A stretch of 64,000 bases of DNA, from assembly GCF_000411475.1 (NCBI RefSeq), contig NZ_KE150464.1, positions 310,001 through 374,000 of the forward strand, written 5' to 3'. The DNA is from Streptococcus sp. HPH0090. GTDB lineage: Bacteria > Bacillota > Bacilli > Lactobacillales > Streptococcaceae. The notes under the pieces were generated by a model that saw only the letters and a program-made list of their open reading frames with translations, did no database searches and was not told the origin of the DNA. Below are positions 39,370 through 46,936 of this stretch, one piece after another. Every line of letters begins with the position of its first letter. Positions within the stretch are counted from its first letter, which is position 1. Position numbers and translations under genes: made by a program.

Positions 39370-39519
39370 AGGGATAGGAAACGCTCTCTTGATAATTTTC
39401 TATCTGCGATTGAACGTCAAGGCTATTATGAAATCAAAAATCCACGTGTCTATAAACCAGGCACTAATAAAATTATTTCAGTTGAAGGGATTTTTAGAAT
39501 AAATCAATGGAGTAAATAA
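39370..39519 (+). pseudogene. Truncated C-terminal tail of a polymorphic toxin
   Basis: A 50-codon frame with no start codon or ribosome site. It reads like the end of a secreted toxin: SLDNFLSAIERQGYYEIKN, PRVYKPGTNKIISVEG, then FRINQWSK and TAA. The stop touches the ATG of the next gene (taaATG), and the ribosome site of that gene lies inside the tail, exactly the arrangement of a toxin and its immunity gene. The rest of the toxin is missing: the frame stops just upstream. Nuclease activity is possible but not shown. Confidence 0.6.
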
Positions 39520-40074
39520 ATGCAGACATATAAATTAAAAAATAAAGAGAATTATAAATATTTTGTCAAACATTATCTAGAGGTGATGAAGGAAAGAAGA
39601 GAAGCAGAAGCATTTCTTGGAGAGGATATTAGGTATCGTTTTCAACAACGCAACTCAATGATAACAGAATACACTGATATTCAGGTGTTGATGGAATATT
39701 GTTTATTCCCTCTATATGTAGAAGGTGATAAAGATATAGAGAGAAGGACATTTGAGATATTAAAAGAGTTCTCTTTAAGTATTGATGAAAAGAAAATATG
39801 GCAAGTTACAGAATATTTATTGCTTCAAGATTTTATACTGGCGGAATATAAGCCTCTTCCTTTTGAAATTGATACAAGAAAATTAGTTCCTCTTATACTT
39901 GATACAATAGAAAAACTTCCTAACGAGTTAAAAACTAGTGGATATTATGCTCGATTAATTGGAAATATTAAATCAATTCCTTCTTTCAAGTATTATGAGG
40001 TGGAAAAGGTAGAGAAGATTCTTAAGGAATTCAAGGAAAAATACTACAATCCACCTAAAGTAGTAGAACTATAG
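39520..40074 (+). CDS. Probable immunity protein, 184 aa
   Basis: All-helical, charged, no signal peptide. I do not recognise a named family. It directly abuts the toxin-tail fragment, so it is the presumed immunity partner. Ribosome site GGAG overlaps the toxin tail. The base composition is visibly more AT-rich than in core genes, suggesting transfer. Alternative: an unrelated cargo gene. Confidence 0.55.
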   Translation: MQTYKLKNKENYKYFVKHYLEVMKERREAEAFLGEDIRYRFQQRNSMITEYTDIQVLMEYCLFPLYVEGDKDIERRTFEILKEFSLSIDEKKIWQVTEYLLLQDFILAEYKPLPFEIDTRKLVPLILDTIEKLPNELKTSGYYARLIGNIKSIPSFKYYEVEKVEKILKEFKEKYYNPPKVVEL

Positions 40075-40114
40075 CAAACACCATAGTGAATGTGAGAGTT
40101 GTGGAGAATTTTAA

Positions 40115-40366
40115 ATGACAAAACAAGAATTAGTAGATTTCATTAATAAACAAAGGGATAAGATAGGGATATTTCATATTGCGCTTAATGAACGATTTGA
40201 AGGACAATTTACTTTGGGCTACTATTACGATGAGAACTCTAAACAATATATGGTGTATGAGATTAATGAGCGCCAAGATATTTGGATTAGAGATAAATTT
40301 ATAAATGAAAATGATGCAATAGAGCGACTTTTTCGTTTGATAAAATCAACATTTTGGATAAAATAA
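40115..40366 (+). CDS. Small immunity-like protein, 83 aa
   Basis: Small alpha/beta protein: N-terminal helix (MTKQELVDFINKQ), beta strands (FTLGYYYDENSKQYMVYEIN) and a C-terminal helix. The pattern recalls small Imm families such as Imm59, but this is weak. It follows 39520-40074 by 40 bases. The gap itself ends with TAA touching this ATG, in a frame reading SKHHSECESCGEF, possibly another scrap of a toxin tail. Confidence 0.5.
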   Translation: MTKQELVDFINKQRDKIGIFHIALNERFEGQFTLGYYYDENSKQYMVYEINERQDIWIRDKFINENDAIERLFRLIKSTFWIK

Positions 40367-40435
40367 TCTCATATATAGTTAGACGTTTCAGAAATAGAAT
40401 GATTAGAAATAATAAAACAATGTAAAAGGTGTTGT

Positions 40436-40870
40436 ATGACAACAGAAATTCAACAATACAAAAATTGTACGATATTAAAGAATAATAATGATTATCAGAT
40501 TCTGTGGAGTAGAGGGAAAGAAGTGCTTAATTTTCCCATTAGCCAGGAATTAGCAGAACGTGTTTAAAAATCAGACAAAGATTCTTTAGAAGTAATGTTT
40601 TATTGTGAACATCATCATTGGCCAAAGAAAAATGAGTTAGAAGATTATAATCAATCGGATACGATTGTACATAGAGGCAATGGATTTATTGTATATGTGA
40701 CAGACGGCTATTACGAAATTAGCTTCTTTAAAGAAATTGGCGGAGCCATGGGTCCAGAAGTTCGCTATCCTATTACTAAAGAACTGATGGATAAAGCATT
40801 TGAATCTTCTAGGGGAGCATATGAAGTCATGATTTATGCTGAAACAGGGCACTGGCCTATAAGTGATTAG
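40436..40870 (+). pseudogene. Immunity-like gene broken by an in-frame stop
   Basis: The reading frame from ATG 40436 (AAGGTG upstream) runs 43 codons, meets TAA at 40565-40567, and continues open in the same frame to 40870. Read through, it would be 144 codons with two copies of the module: NFPISQELAERV...YEVMFYCEHHHWP-like and RYPITKELMDKAF...YEVMIYAETGHWP. The second half could still be made from an ATG at 40595, which has no good ribosome site. Either a decayed gene, or a sequencing error at one base. Confidence 0.65.
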
Positions 40871-40902
40871 TAAATAGGTTTCAAATAACAAAGGTGATTT
40901 TA

Positions 40903-41562
40903 ATGAAAGTAATCTATTTAAGCAAAAAAGATATGTTGGAAATTTGTCAAGATGGTGATAAGTATTTCTTGCGTTATCCAACTTTTAATATTACCATGCC
41001 AGAAGTAGTTCAAGAAATCCCCAAAGAAGCTGTAGATAGTTATATGTCGGGAGAACATACTGGTAAAGAGTTGATGAATTATGCAGATTATGGTTTTTGG
41101 AAATCTAAAAAGCAATATACACAGGAAGAGTCAGACAAAATTTTTATACGAAATAATCCTGACCTAATTTTTAATGATTTATCTGATAACAAAAAAATAT
41201 TTTCTTCTGAAGAGTTTACTCAAATTGTCACTCAAGCTATCGTTTCAAAATTGAAACCTAGCGAACTTGACGCAATTGGTATAGTTGATAGTCATTTAGA
41301 GCTTCTTCTGGTGGATCCAATTGGCTGGGAGGAAGAGATAGAAGCAGTCCATCTGGAAATTCTGCAGGAAAAAATCAACAATTATATTTACTTCCTCGAA
41401 AGCAAGCAGTATGTGGATCGATATGGTGATAACTTTGATAAAAAAGTCATCCATATCACATTCCAGTATTCTCCATCTGATAATGGACTAGCCTTTCTCG
41501 CTGCGGTTCAGAAAGTGTTACAACCGACTGATATGAGCTTGAAGGTGGAATTGACGGAGTGA
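40903..41562 (+). CDS. Immunity-like protein with a DUF6572-like C-terminal domain, second copy, 219 aa
   Basis: Same architecture as 38722-39366: an N-terminal module, here more divergent (CQDGDKYFLRYP, IPKEAVDSYMSG, YADYGFWKS), a linker with IFSSEEFTQIV and a C-terminal domain nearly identical to the earlier copy. Start at 40903 has AAAGGTG six bases upstream; a GTG three codons earlier overlaps that ribosome site. Last gene before the right repeat, with a long non-coding tail. Confidence 0.6.
   Translation: MKVIYLSKKDMLEICQDGDKYFLRYPTFNITMPEVVQEIPKEAVDSYMSGEHTGKELMNYADYGFWKSKKQYTQEESDKIFIRNNPDLIFNDLSDNKKIFSSEEFTQIVTQAIVSKLKPSELDAIGIVDSHLELLLVDPIGWEEEIEAVHLEILQEKINNYIYFLESKQYVDRYGDNFDKKVIHITFQYSPSDNGLAFLAAVQKVLQPTDMSLKVELTE
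41275..41562 (+). repeat. 288-bp direct repeat, copy B (immunity-gene 3' end)
   Basis: Partner of 39079-39366. Confidence 0.85.
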
Positions 41563-41652
41563 GTTGAATAAAAAGTTAGCGAAATTTTTGACCAAAAATT
41601 GACCAAGTTAGATAGAAAAGCCCTTAGAATAGGTTTCCTAAACATATTTTAT

Positions 41653-41725
41653 ATTCCTGCAGGGAGCGAAACTAGTCACAAAAACACTGGATAACCAGTG
41701 TTTTTTCTTTGACCAAATTTTGAAC
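41653..41725 (+). repeat. Right copy of the 73-bp direct repeat (attR-like)
   Basis: Contains the last 16 bases of tRNA-Arg but no tRNA body, then the same terminator (41678-41711). Just before it, bases 41563-41652 are non-coding and hold GACCAAAAATTGACCAA, with no gene. A TATAAT (41751-41756) after it drives the next gene. Confidence 0.85.
41678..41711 (+). terminator. Duplicated tRNA-Arg terminator
   Basis: Same AAAACACTGG/CCAGTGTTTT hairpin as at 37509. Here it terminates the immunity array. Confidence 0.85.
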
Positions 41726-41782
41726 CATTCATAAGATATCCATGGTGTGGTATAATAGGCGTAGAATGTTTAGGAGAAAGAA

Positions 41783-42450
41783 ATGAAAAAACACTTATTT
41801 TGGCTTATTAGTGTAATGCTAATATTTTTGACACTTTTTGCACTAAATGGATGTAGTTTGGGTGGAGAAACCATTCCCAAAAACAGGACAAAGAAGCAGT
41901 ACGAATTCGAAAAAACGTTTGAACCCATGTTTAAATTTTTAGAACAAGACAAGAAGGAGTTTACTGGACTAAAGTCATACACTAGTGATGTTTATATAAA
42001 AAATCAAGCTAAAGTCAAAAAGTACGAAGTGGACTTAGATATTAATCAAGCTGATATTAAAGGAGATTACATAATAACACGTGGTGACACTAAAGAGACA
42101 GTTCCTGTTACTTATTCTAATGGTAAGTTAAATTATGAGTCAGAGATAGATCCTTTATTTGATGAAGAAATTCTTAATTTAGTGGTTTCAAGAGATTATT
42201 TCGCTTCCTTAGATGTGAAAAAGACTTTTAAGAGCGCAGAAACTGAATTGAGTGATATTGTCTACGAGCCAAAAATCAATCAGAGTTTTATAAAAAAATA
42301 GTGGAAAAGTATAATCTTCCATCTGACACAAAACTTTCAGTTAGTCTTGGATATGCGTATTATGACAGATACGATATACTACTAAGTTTAGAATCAGAAG
42401 AAAAATTGGTTCAAATTAGTGCTGCAATTTATCTAGTGAAAGGAAAGTAA
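41783..42450 (+). pseudogene. Putative lipoprotein, frameshifted copy
   Basis: The N terminus is a lipoprotein signal with lipobox LNGC (Cys near residue 24). The protein matches the next gene closely up to DIVYEP, then a run of five A (six expected) shifts the frame and stops it at 42301 after 172 residues. In the other frame the sequence continues as SEFYKKIVEKYNLPSD to TAA at 42450, matching SDLYKYLKNKYDMPED of the paralogue. Function unknown. The A-run shift could be a decay, phase variation or sequencing error. Confidence 0.75.
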
Positions 42451-42520
42451 TTTTTTGAATCCGATCAAAAAGATTGTAAGCTAAAAATAGCACTAATTTC
42501 AATATTGGAGAAATTTTTAC

Positions 42521-43192
42521 ATGAAAAATCATAAACACTTATTTTGGCTTATTAGTGTAACGTTAATATTTTTGACACTTTTTGCACTGAATGGATGTAG
42601 TTTGGGTGGTGAAACAATCCCCAAAAATAGAACAAAAAAACAGTACGAATTCGAAAAAACGTTTGAGCCCATATTTAAATTTTTAGAGCAAGATAAGAAG
42701 GACTTTACGGGACTAAAGGCTTATATTTGTGATATTTATATAAAAGATGGATATCCAGTAAAGGATTATAATATTGATTTAGATATTACTGAATCAGGCA
42801 TTAAGGGTGATTATACAATAACACGTGGTGACAGTAAAGAAACAGTTCCAGTTACATACTCTAATGGTAAACTAAATTATGAGTCAGAGATAAATCCTTT
42901 ATTTGATGAAGAGATTCTTAATTTGGTAGTACAAAGAGATTATTTCGCTTCCTTGAATATAAAAGAAACCTTTAAGAGTGCTGAAACTGAATTGAGCGAT
43001 ATCATCTATGAACCAGAAAATCATTCTGACCTCTATAAATATCTTAAAAATAAGTACGATATGCCAGAGGATACGACCTGTCGAATAATATTAGATTACT
43101 CTAGTGGAACAATCTATGGTATTACAATTCAGATGAATTCGAAAGATAAGACAGTTCAGTTGGATTTAACAATATTTAAACAAAAGGGATGA
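42521..43192 (+). CDS. Putative lipoprotein, intact paralogue, 223 aa
   Basis: Signal peptide and lipobox LNGC as in the previous gene, then GGETIPKNRTKKQYEFEKTF shown in its first half, and a mature domain with GDYTITRGDSKETVPVTY and NYESEINPLFDEEIL. Tandem duplicate of 41783-42450 (most of the first 160 residues identical). I do not recognise the domain. Exposed on the cell surface by inference. Confidence 0.75.
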   Translation: MKNHKHLFWLISVTLIFLTLFALNGCSLGGETIPKNRTKKQYEFEKTFEPIFKFLEQDKKDFTGLKAYICDIYIKDGYPVKDYNIDLDITESGIKGDYTITRGDSKETVPVTYSNGKLNYESEINPLFDEEILNLVVQRDYFASLNIKETFKSAETELSDIIYEPENHSDLYKYLKNKYDMPEDTTCRIILDYSSGTIYGITIQMNSKDKTVQLDLTIFKQKG

Positions 43193-43198
43193 TAGTTT

Positions 43199-43240
43199 AT
43201 GAACGAAATCGAAAAGAGCAATCGTCGGGTTAAAAGGTAA
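43199..43240 (+). other. 13-codon open frame, probable gene remnant
   Basis: ATG to TAA reading MNEIEKSNRRVKR, 6 bases after the lipoprotein gene, no clear ribosome site. It may be the fused ends of a deleted gene. Not counted as a gene. Confidence 0.2.
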
Positions 43241-43270
43241 GCAATACAAATGCTAGTTAGGGATAGAAAC

Positions 43271-44143
43271 ATGAAAAAAGGTTTATTAATTGGCTGTTTA
43301 TCCATAGTTATACTATTTGTAATGTTCATAATACTTAGTCCTATTATTGCAATGATGGATATGTGGGGGCTATTTGCCCATGCAAGTCGGAATGAACTTG
43401 AGCAAGCAGTGCATCGCTCTTATGAGAACTACGGTCTTACAGGACAGTTTGAGTTAGAAGAATATGAAAAAAACTATACAAGTGTAGGAGGATTTGTAAT
43501 CCATGGTACTTACACTGAAAATATAGATGGTAAAACCTATCAGGCTAATTCTCGCTTTGAATACTATACTCGTCCTTCGGAAAACAAAAAGTATAAAAAG
43601 ACGGATGCAGAAGTAGATTATGAACAAAACAAAAAAATTTATCAGGCTTTTCCAGAATTAGCCTATCTAGGAATTGAGATTAGTCCAGGCACCAGCGAAT
43701 TTTTAAAAAATTTGGATACTTCAATAACAGATCCTAAAATGACTGCTTTGAAGTACGAAGGGATTGATTTTCAATTTAATAGTAAATCTGGCAACATGTA
43801 TCTTTATGATAAAATATTAGAGGAAAATCAAAGAAATGGACAAGCATTACAAGGGATGTATCCTATGGATGCTCAATATCTTTTCCAAAAAGATATTTTT
43901 ATACCAGAATTTCAATTTCGATACTACACTCCAGAAGACAAGAAAGATCAGTTGTATAATGCCTATCTTGAAGACCTTGAATCGCAAATGAAAGAATTTT
44001 TCAGCAATCAACCCTTACCAAGCGGTCTTTATGCTGTAAAGATTGATAAATATGAAGGGGATAAACTTGTCAATAATAGCGGTGGATATTATGTAAAGAT
44101 TGAGAATCGTCAAGTTGTGGAGTTTATCAAAGATTTATACTAA
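43271..44143 (+). CDS. Membrane-anchored extracellular protein of unknown function, 290 aa
   Basis: One N-terminal membrane anchor (about residues 5-30) and a large hydrophilic outer domain rich in Tyr, Glu and Lys. No family is recognised. The start at 43271 has AGGGA eight bases upstream; an in-frame ATG at 43250 is possible. It follows the lipoprotein pair and may work with them at the surface. Confidence 0.6.
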   Translation: MKKGLLIGCLSIVILFVMFIILSPIIAMMDMWGLFAHASRNELEQAVHRSYENYGLTGQFELEEYEKNYTSVGGFVIHGTYTENIDGKTYQANSRFEYYTRPSENKKYKKTDAEVDYEQNKKIYQAFPELAYLGIEISPGTSEFLKNLDTSITDPKMTALKYEGIDFQFNSKSGNMYLYDKILEENQRNGQALQGMYPMDAQYLFQKDIFIPEFQFRYYTPEDKKDQLYNAYLEDLESQMKEFFSNQPLPSGLYAVKIDKYEGDKLVNNSGGYYVKIENRQVVEFIKDLY

Positions 44144-44192
44144 AAGTTGCGTTCAACTGTTCAAAATATAAGAGAAAGATGAAATTTTTTAA

Positions 44193-44666
44193 ATGACCCA
44201 AGAAGAATATTTGCAACTAAAAAAAGAATATAAAATTCGCTTAGTCTTAGTATTAGTTCTATTCGTATTATTTTCTATCCTAAGTATTTTGCTTATCATA
44301 AATCTCAATAGATTTATCCCGCTAGGCGCGACAGCCATTGCTACAGTTGTGCCATTTAACCATTTTTTACTCGTTCCACTTTGGGAAGAGAAAAAAGCGA
44401 TTGAAGCAGAGCATCCTGAATGGAAGGACCTTAGTACAAGCGGAGTTAGGGTCCCTTCGACAGAAGCGAGTAAACGAAACATAGCAACTGTTGGGAGCGT
44501 TGTTGCCTTGTGCTTTTCGTTCGCTCTACTCTATAGGCCTGCTAAGGTATACCAGAAGGTCCCTACTGCCGATGAACTAAAGAACCTTCCCAAGATTGAG
44601 AACAAGGGCATTCCTAAACTGGATAATAAAAAAATTCCAAAAATAAAAAGGGAATCAGAAGAGTAA
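44193..44666 (+). CDS. Membrane protein of unknown function, 157 aa
   Basis: Two hydrophobic stretches near residues 15-60 and a further one near 97-115 (VGSVVALCFSFALLY), with a basic tail bearing KIENKGIPKLDNKKIPKIK, a short repeat of K-I-P-K type. No family recognised. Last gene before the core Cof phosphatase on the other strand. Ribosome site weak. Confidence 0.5.
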   Translation: MTQEEYLQLKKEYKIRLVLVLVLFVLFSILSILLIINLNRFIPLGATAIATVVPFNHFLLVPLWEEKKAIEAEHPEWKDLSTSGVRVPSTEASKRNIATVGSVVALCFSFALLYRPAKVYQKVPTADELKNLPKIENKGIPKLDNKKIPKIKRESEE

Positions 44667-44678
44667 TCTGTAATGAAA

Positions 44679-44727
44679 ATACCCCAGGAGTTAGACTTTT
44701 TCTCTAACTTCTGGGGTGCTTTTATTA
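44679..44727. terminator. Terminator between convergent genes
   Basis: ACCCCAGGAGTTAGA pairs with TCTAACTTCTGGGGT around a 7-base loop; long and strong. It ends 14 bases before the Cof phosphatase stop. Confidence 0.85.
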
Positions 44728-44740
44728 TATTCTATTCAGT

Positions 44741-45547
44741 TTACAAGACCCAAGTACGAATAGCATGGGCAACGCCGGATTCATCATTTGTTTTGGTGAT
44801 GTATTTGGCGATTTTTTTGAGTTCTGGGTTTCCGTTTTCCATAACAACGGGGTTTCCAACGACTGCTAGCATGGCACGGTCATTTTCTTCATCACCGATC
44901 GCCATGGTTTCATCCTTACTTAGTCCAAGTTTCTCAGCTAGGTGCGTAATGGCTGAACCCTTGTCTACATCCTTTTTAAGGAGTTCTAGATAAAATGGAG
45001 CAGATTTGTTGATAGAGTAGCGCTCGTAAAATTCTGCTGGAATCTTTTCAATAGCAGCATCGAGAATCTCTGGTTCGTCGATAAACATACATTTGACGAT
45101 TTCTTTATCAGCCATCTCTTCAGGTGTACGGTAAAAAATTGGCATGCTGACGAGGTTTGACTCGTGTACGGTGTATTTTCCGATATTGCGATTGGCAGTG
45201 TAAATGCCGTCTTTGGTAATAGCATGCATATGGACTCCCAGTTTACGGCTGAGAAATTCCATATCCAGATAGTCCTCGTAAGTCAAGGATTCGCTGATAA
45301 TCTCATGGCCATTAGCGGTTTCTTGGACAAGAGCACCGTTGAAGGTCACAACATAGTCACCTTCATCTCTCAACTGCAAGTCGTCAAGAAGTTTGGCAAC
45401 ACCAGCGATGGGGCGTCCTGTTGCAATGACAACCTTGACTCCAGCTGCTTTGGCATCTTGGATAGCTGCAAAAACTTCTGGAGTAATTTCTTTTTTGCTA
45501 TTAACCAGGGTACCATCAATATCGACGGCGATTAGTTTTATACTCAT
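44741..45547 (-). CDS. Cof-type HAD-IIB phosphatase
   Basis: 268 residues. HAD phosphatases of the Cof group dephosphorylate sugar phosphates, FMN or PLP; the substrate is unknown. Visible: catalytic motif I DIDGTLVNS near residue 8, motif II TGRP, the C2B cap region, and GDEENDRAMLAVVG motif IV near the end. It is 12 bases downstream of the HD gene, in one minus-strand operon. Confidence 0.93.
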   Translation of the reverse strand: MSIKLIAVDIDGTLVNSKKEITPEVFAAIQDAKAAGVKVVIATGRPIAGVAKLLDDLQLRDEGDYVVTFNGALVQETANGHEIISESLTYEDYLDMEFLSRKLGVHMHAITKDGIYTANRNIGKYTVHESNLVSMPIFYRTPEEMADKEIVKCMFIDEPEILDAAIEKIPAEFYERYSINKSAPFYLELLKKDVDKGSAITHLAEKLGLSKDETMAIGDEENDRAMLAVVGNPVVMENGNPELKKIAKYITKTNDESGVAHAIRTWVL

Positions 45548-45559
45548 AAATTTCCTCTG

Positions 45560-46864
45560 TTATTTCTTGTCTGGAGTGAAATGATCATTCTCAATCAAAT
45601 GAGAAAATTGTTGAATGATATTTGTGAAAATACTGTTTTGCTTAAGCATTTCTTTAGGGAAGTAGAAGCGGTTGTCACCATGACGGCTTCCTGCAAGAGA
45701 TTGGACGATAGGAGATAGGCTAGAAAGTTCTGCCAGCTCGCCATTCTTTTGGACAATCTCGATTTGAGTTCTTGGATTTTCAGACTCTGGTCGATAAATA
45801 TCGTAAGGAAGGTCAAAATTCTTGTGGATAGCAGTGTAGTAGTTGGGGTCAAACCCAATTTCTTCTACGAAATTTCGCATGATTTCAAGCTGGTCTTGAT
45901 CTTTCTGAGAAAAAGTAATAGATTTAAAGACCTTACGATTGATAAAACGTTGGGAAAGGTCGGCTAGAATCTTGTCTGTACTAGTCATCCAGAGTTGGAA
46001 ATAGGTATTCATAACCCCGTCGTCAAGTGCTAGATAGTCAGACAAGCTAACGTTTTTCTCAAAAAATGGCAGTAGATGTGGTGATGTTAGGGCAAAGAAG
46101 TCTTTATTTTCAGGATAGAGCTCTTTGGCACGTTTCAAAAGATTTTGTAGAAGAACTTCCATGGCCCGTGTAGCTGGGTGGAAATAAACCTGCATATACA
46201 TCTGGTAACGGCTGAGGACATAATCCTCGATAGCGTGCATTCCATTACGCTGAAAGGCGATTCCATTTTCAACAGGGCGAATGACACGAAGAATACGAGT
46301 CAGATCGAACTGGCCATAAAAAGCACCGGTGAAGTAGGAGTCGCGCAGGAGATAGTCCATGCGGTCCGCATCAATCTGACTTGAAATCAGTTGAACGACC
46401 TGTTTGTTGGGATAAGTGTGGTCGATAACGCTAGCAACCTTTTTAGGAAAGTCAGGAGCAACCTGCAAAAGAACCTGGTGAATCTCTGTTTCAGGGTTTT
46501 GGATTATTTCCTGAGTAATTGCCTCATGGTCAGTATCAAAGAGATTTTCAAAAGTATGAGAGTAGGCACCATGTCCAAGGTCGTGGAGAAGTGCTGCAGT
46601 CATGGTCAAGAGAGACTCATTGGAATCCCATTCTTCAGGGTATTTTTCTTCGAAAATTTCAGTGATTTGACGAGCAATTTCATAGACGCCCAAACAGTGT
46701 GAAAAACGACTATGCTCTCCGCCATGGAAGGTATAGCTAGATGTCCCTAACTGTTTGATACGACGGAGCCGTTGAAATTCTTTTGTATTGATCAAGTCGT
46801 AAATGACTTGATTGTTAACGTGGATATAGTTGTGAACTGGGTCACGAAATACTTTTTCATTCAT
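45560..46864 (-). CDS. HD-domain hydrolase
   Basis: 434 residues. HD superfamily phosphohydrolase of the dGTPase-like group. Visible: HSRFSHCLGVYEIA with the first metal His, and LLHDLGHGAYSHTFE with the HD pair. Substrate not determined. Start at 46864 (MNEKVFRDPVHN). The likely extended -10 TGC TATAAT ends six bases before the ATG, so the message would be leaderless or nearly so. Operon with the Cof phosphatase. Confidence 0.9.
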   Translation of the reverse strand: MNEKVFRDPVHNYIHVNNQVIYDLINTKEFQRLRRIKQLGTSSYTFHGGEHSRFSHCLGVYEIARQITEIFEEKYPEEWDSNESLLTMTAALLHDLGHGAYSHTFENLFDTDHEAITQEIIQNPETEIHQVLLQVAPDFPKKVASVIDHTYPNKQVVQLISSQIDADRMDYLLRDSYFTGAFYGQFDLTRILRVIRPVENGIAFQRNGMHAIEDYVLSRYQMYMQVYFHPATRAMEVLLQNLLKRAKELYPENKDFFALTSPHLLPFFEKNVSLSDYLALDDGVMNTYFQLWMTSTDKILADLSQRFINRKVFKSITFSQKDQDQLEIMRNFVEEIGFDPNYYTAIHKNFDLPYDIYRPESENPRTQIEIVQKNGELAELSSLSPIVQSLAGSRHGDNRFYFPKEMLKQNSIFTNIIQQFSHLIENDHFTPDKK

Positions 46865-46870
46865 AAGACC

Positions 46871-46876
46871 ATTATA
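46871..46876 (-). promoter_or_regulatory. -10 element of the HD-hydrolase gene
   Basis: TGC then TATAAT on the minus strand, ending 6 bases before the ATG. No ribosome-binding sequence fits in between. Confidence 0.5.
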
Positions 46877-46936
46877 GCAAATTCCGAGGCTTTTTGGTAA
46901 AATAGTAGGGATAAGTGAGAAGAAAGAGGAATAGTT

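Noticed and set aside
41563..41652. Remnant of an integrase gene just left of the right repeat
   Set aside because: The sequence has no open frame of useful length; GACCAAAAATTGACCAA alone is not enough.
44260..44267. TACGAATA on the minus strand
   Set aside because: Lies inside a coding frame with no minus-strand gene start near it; expected by chance.
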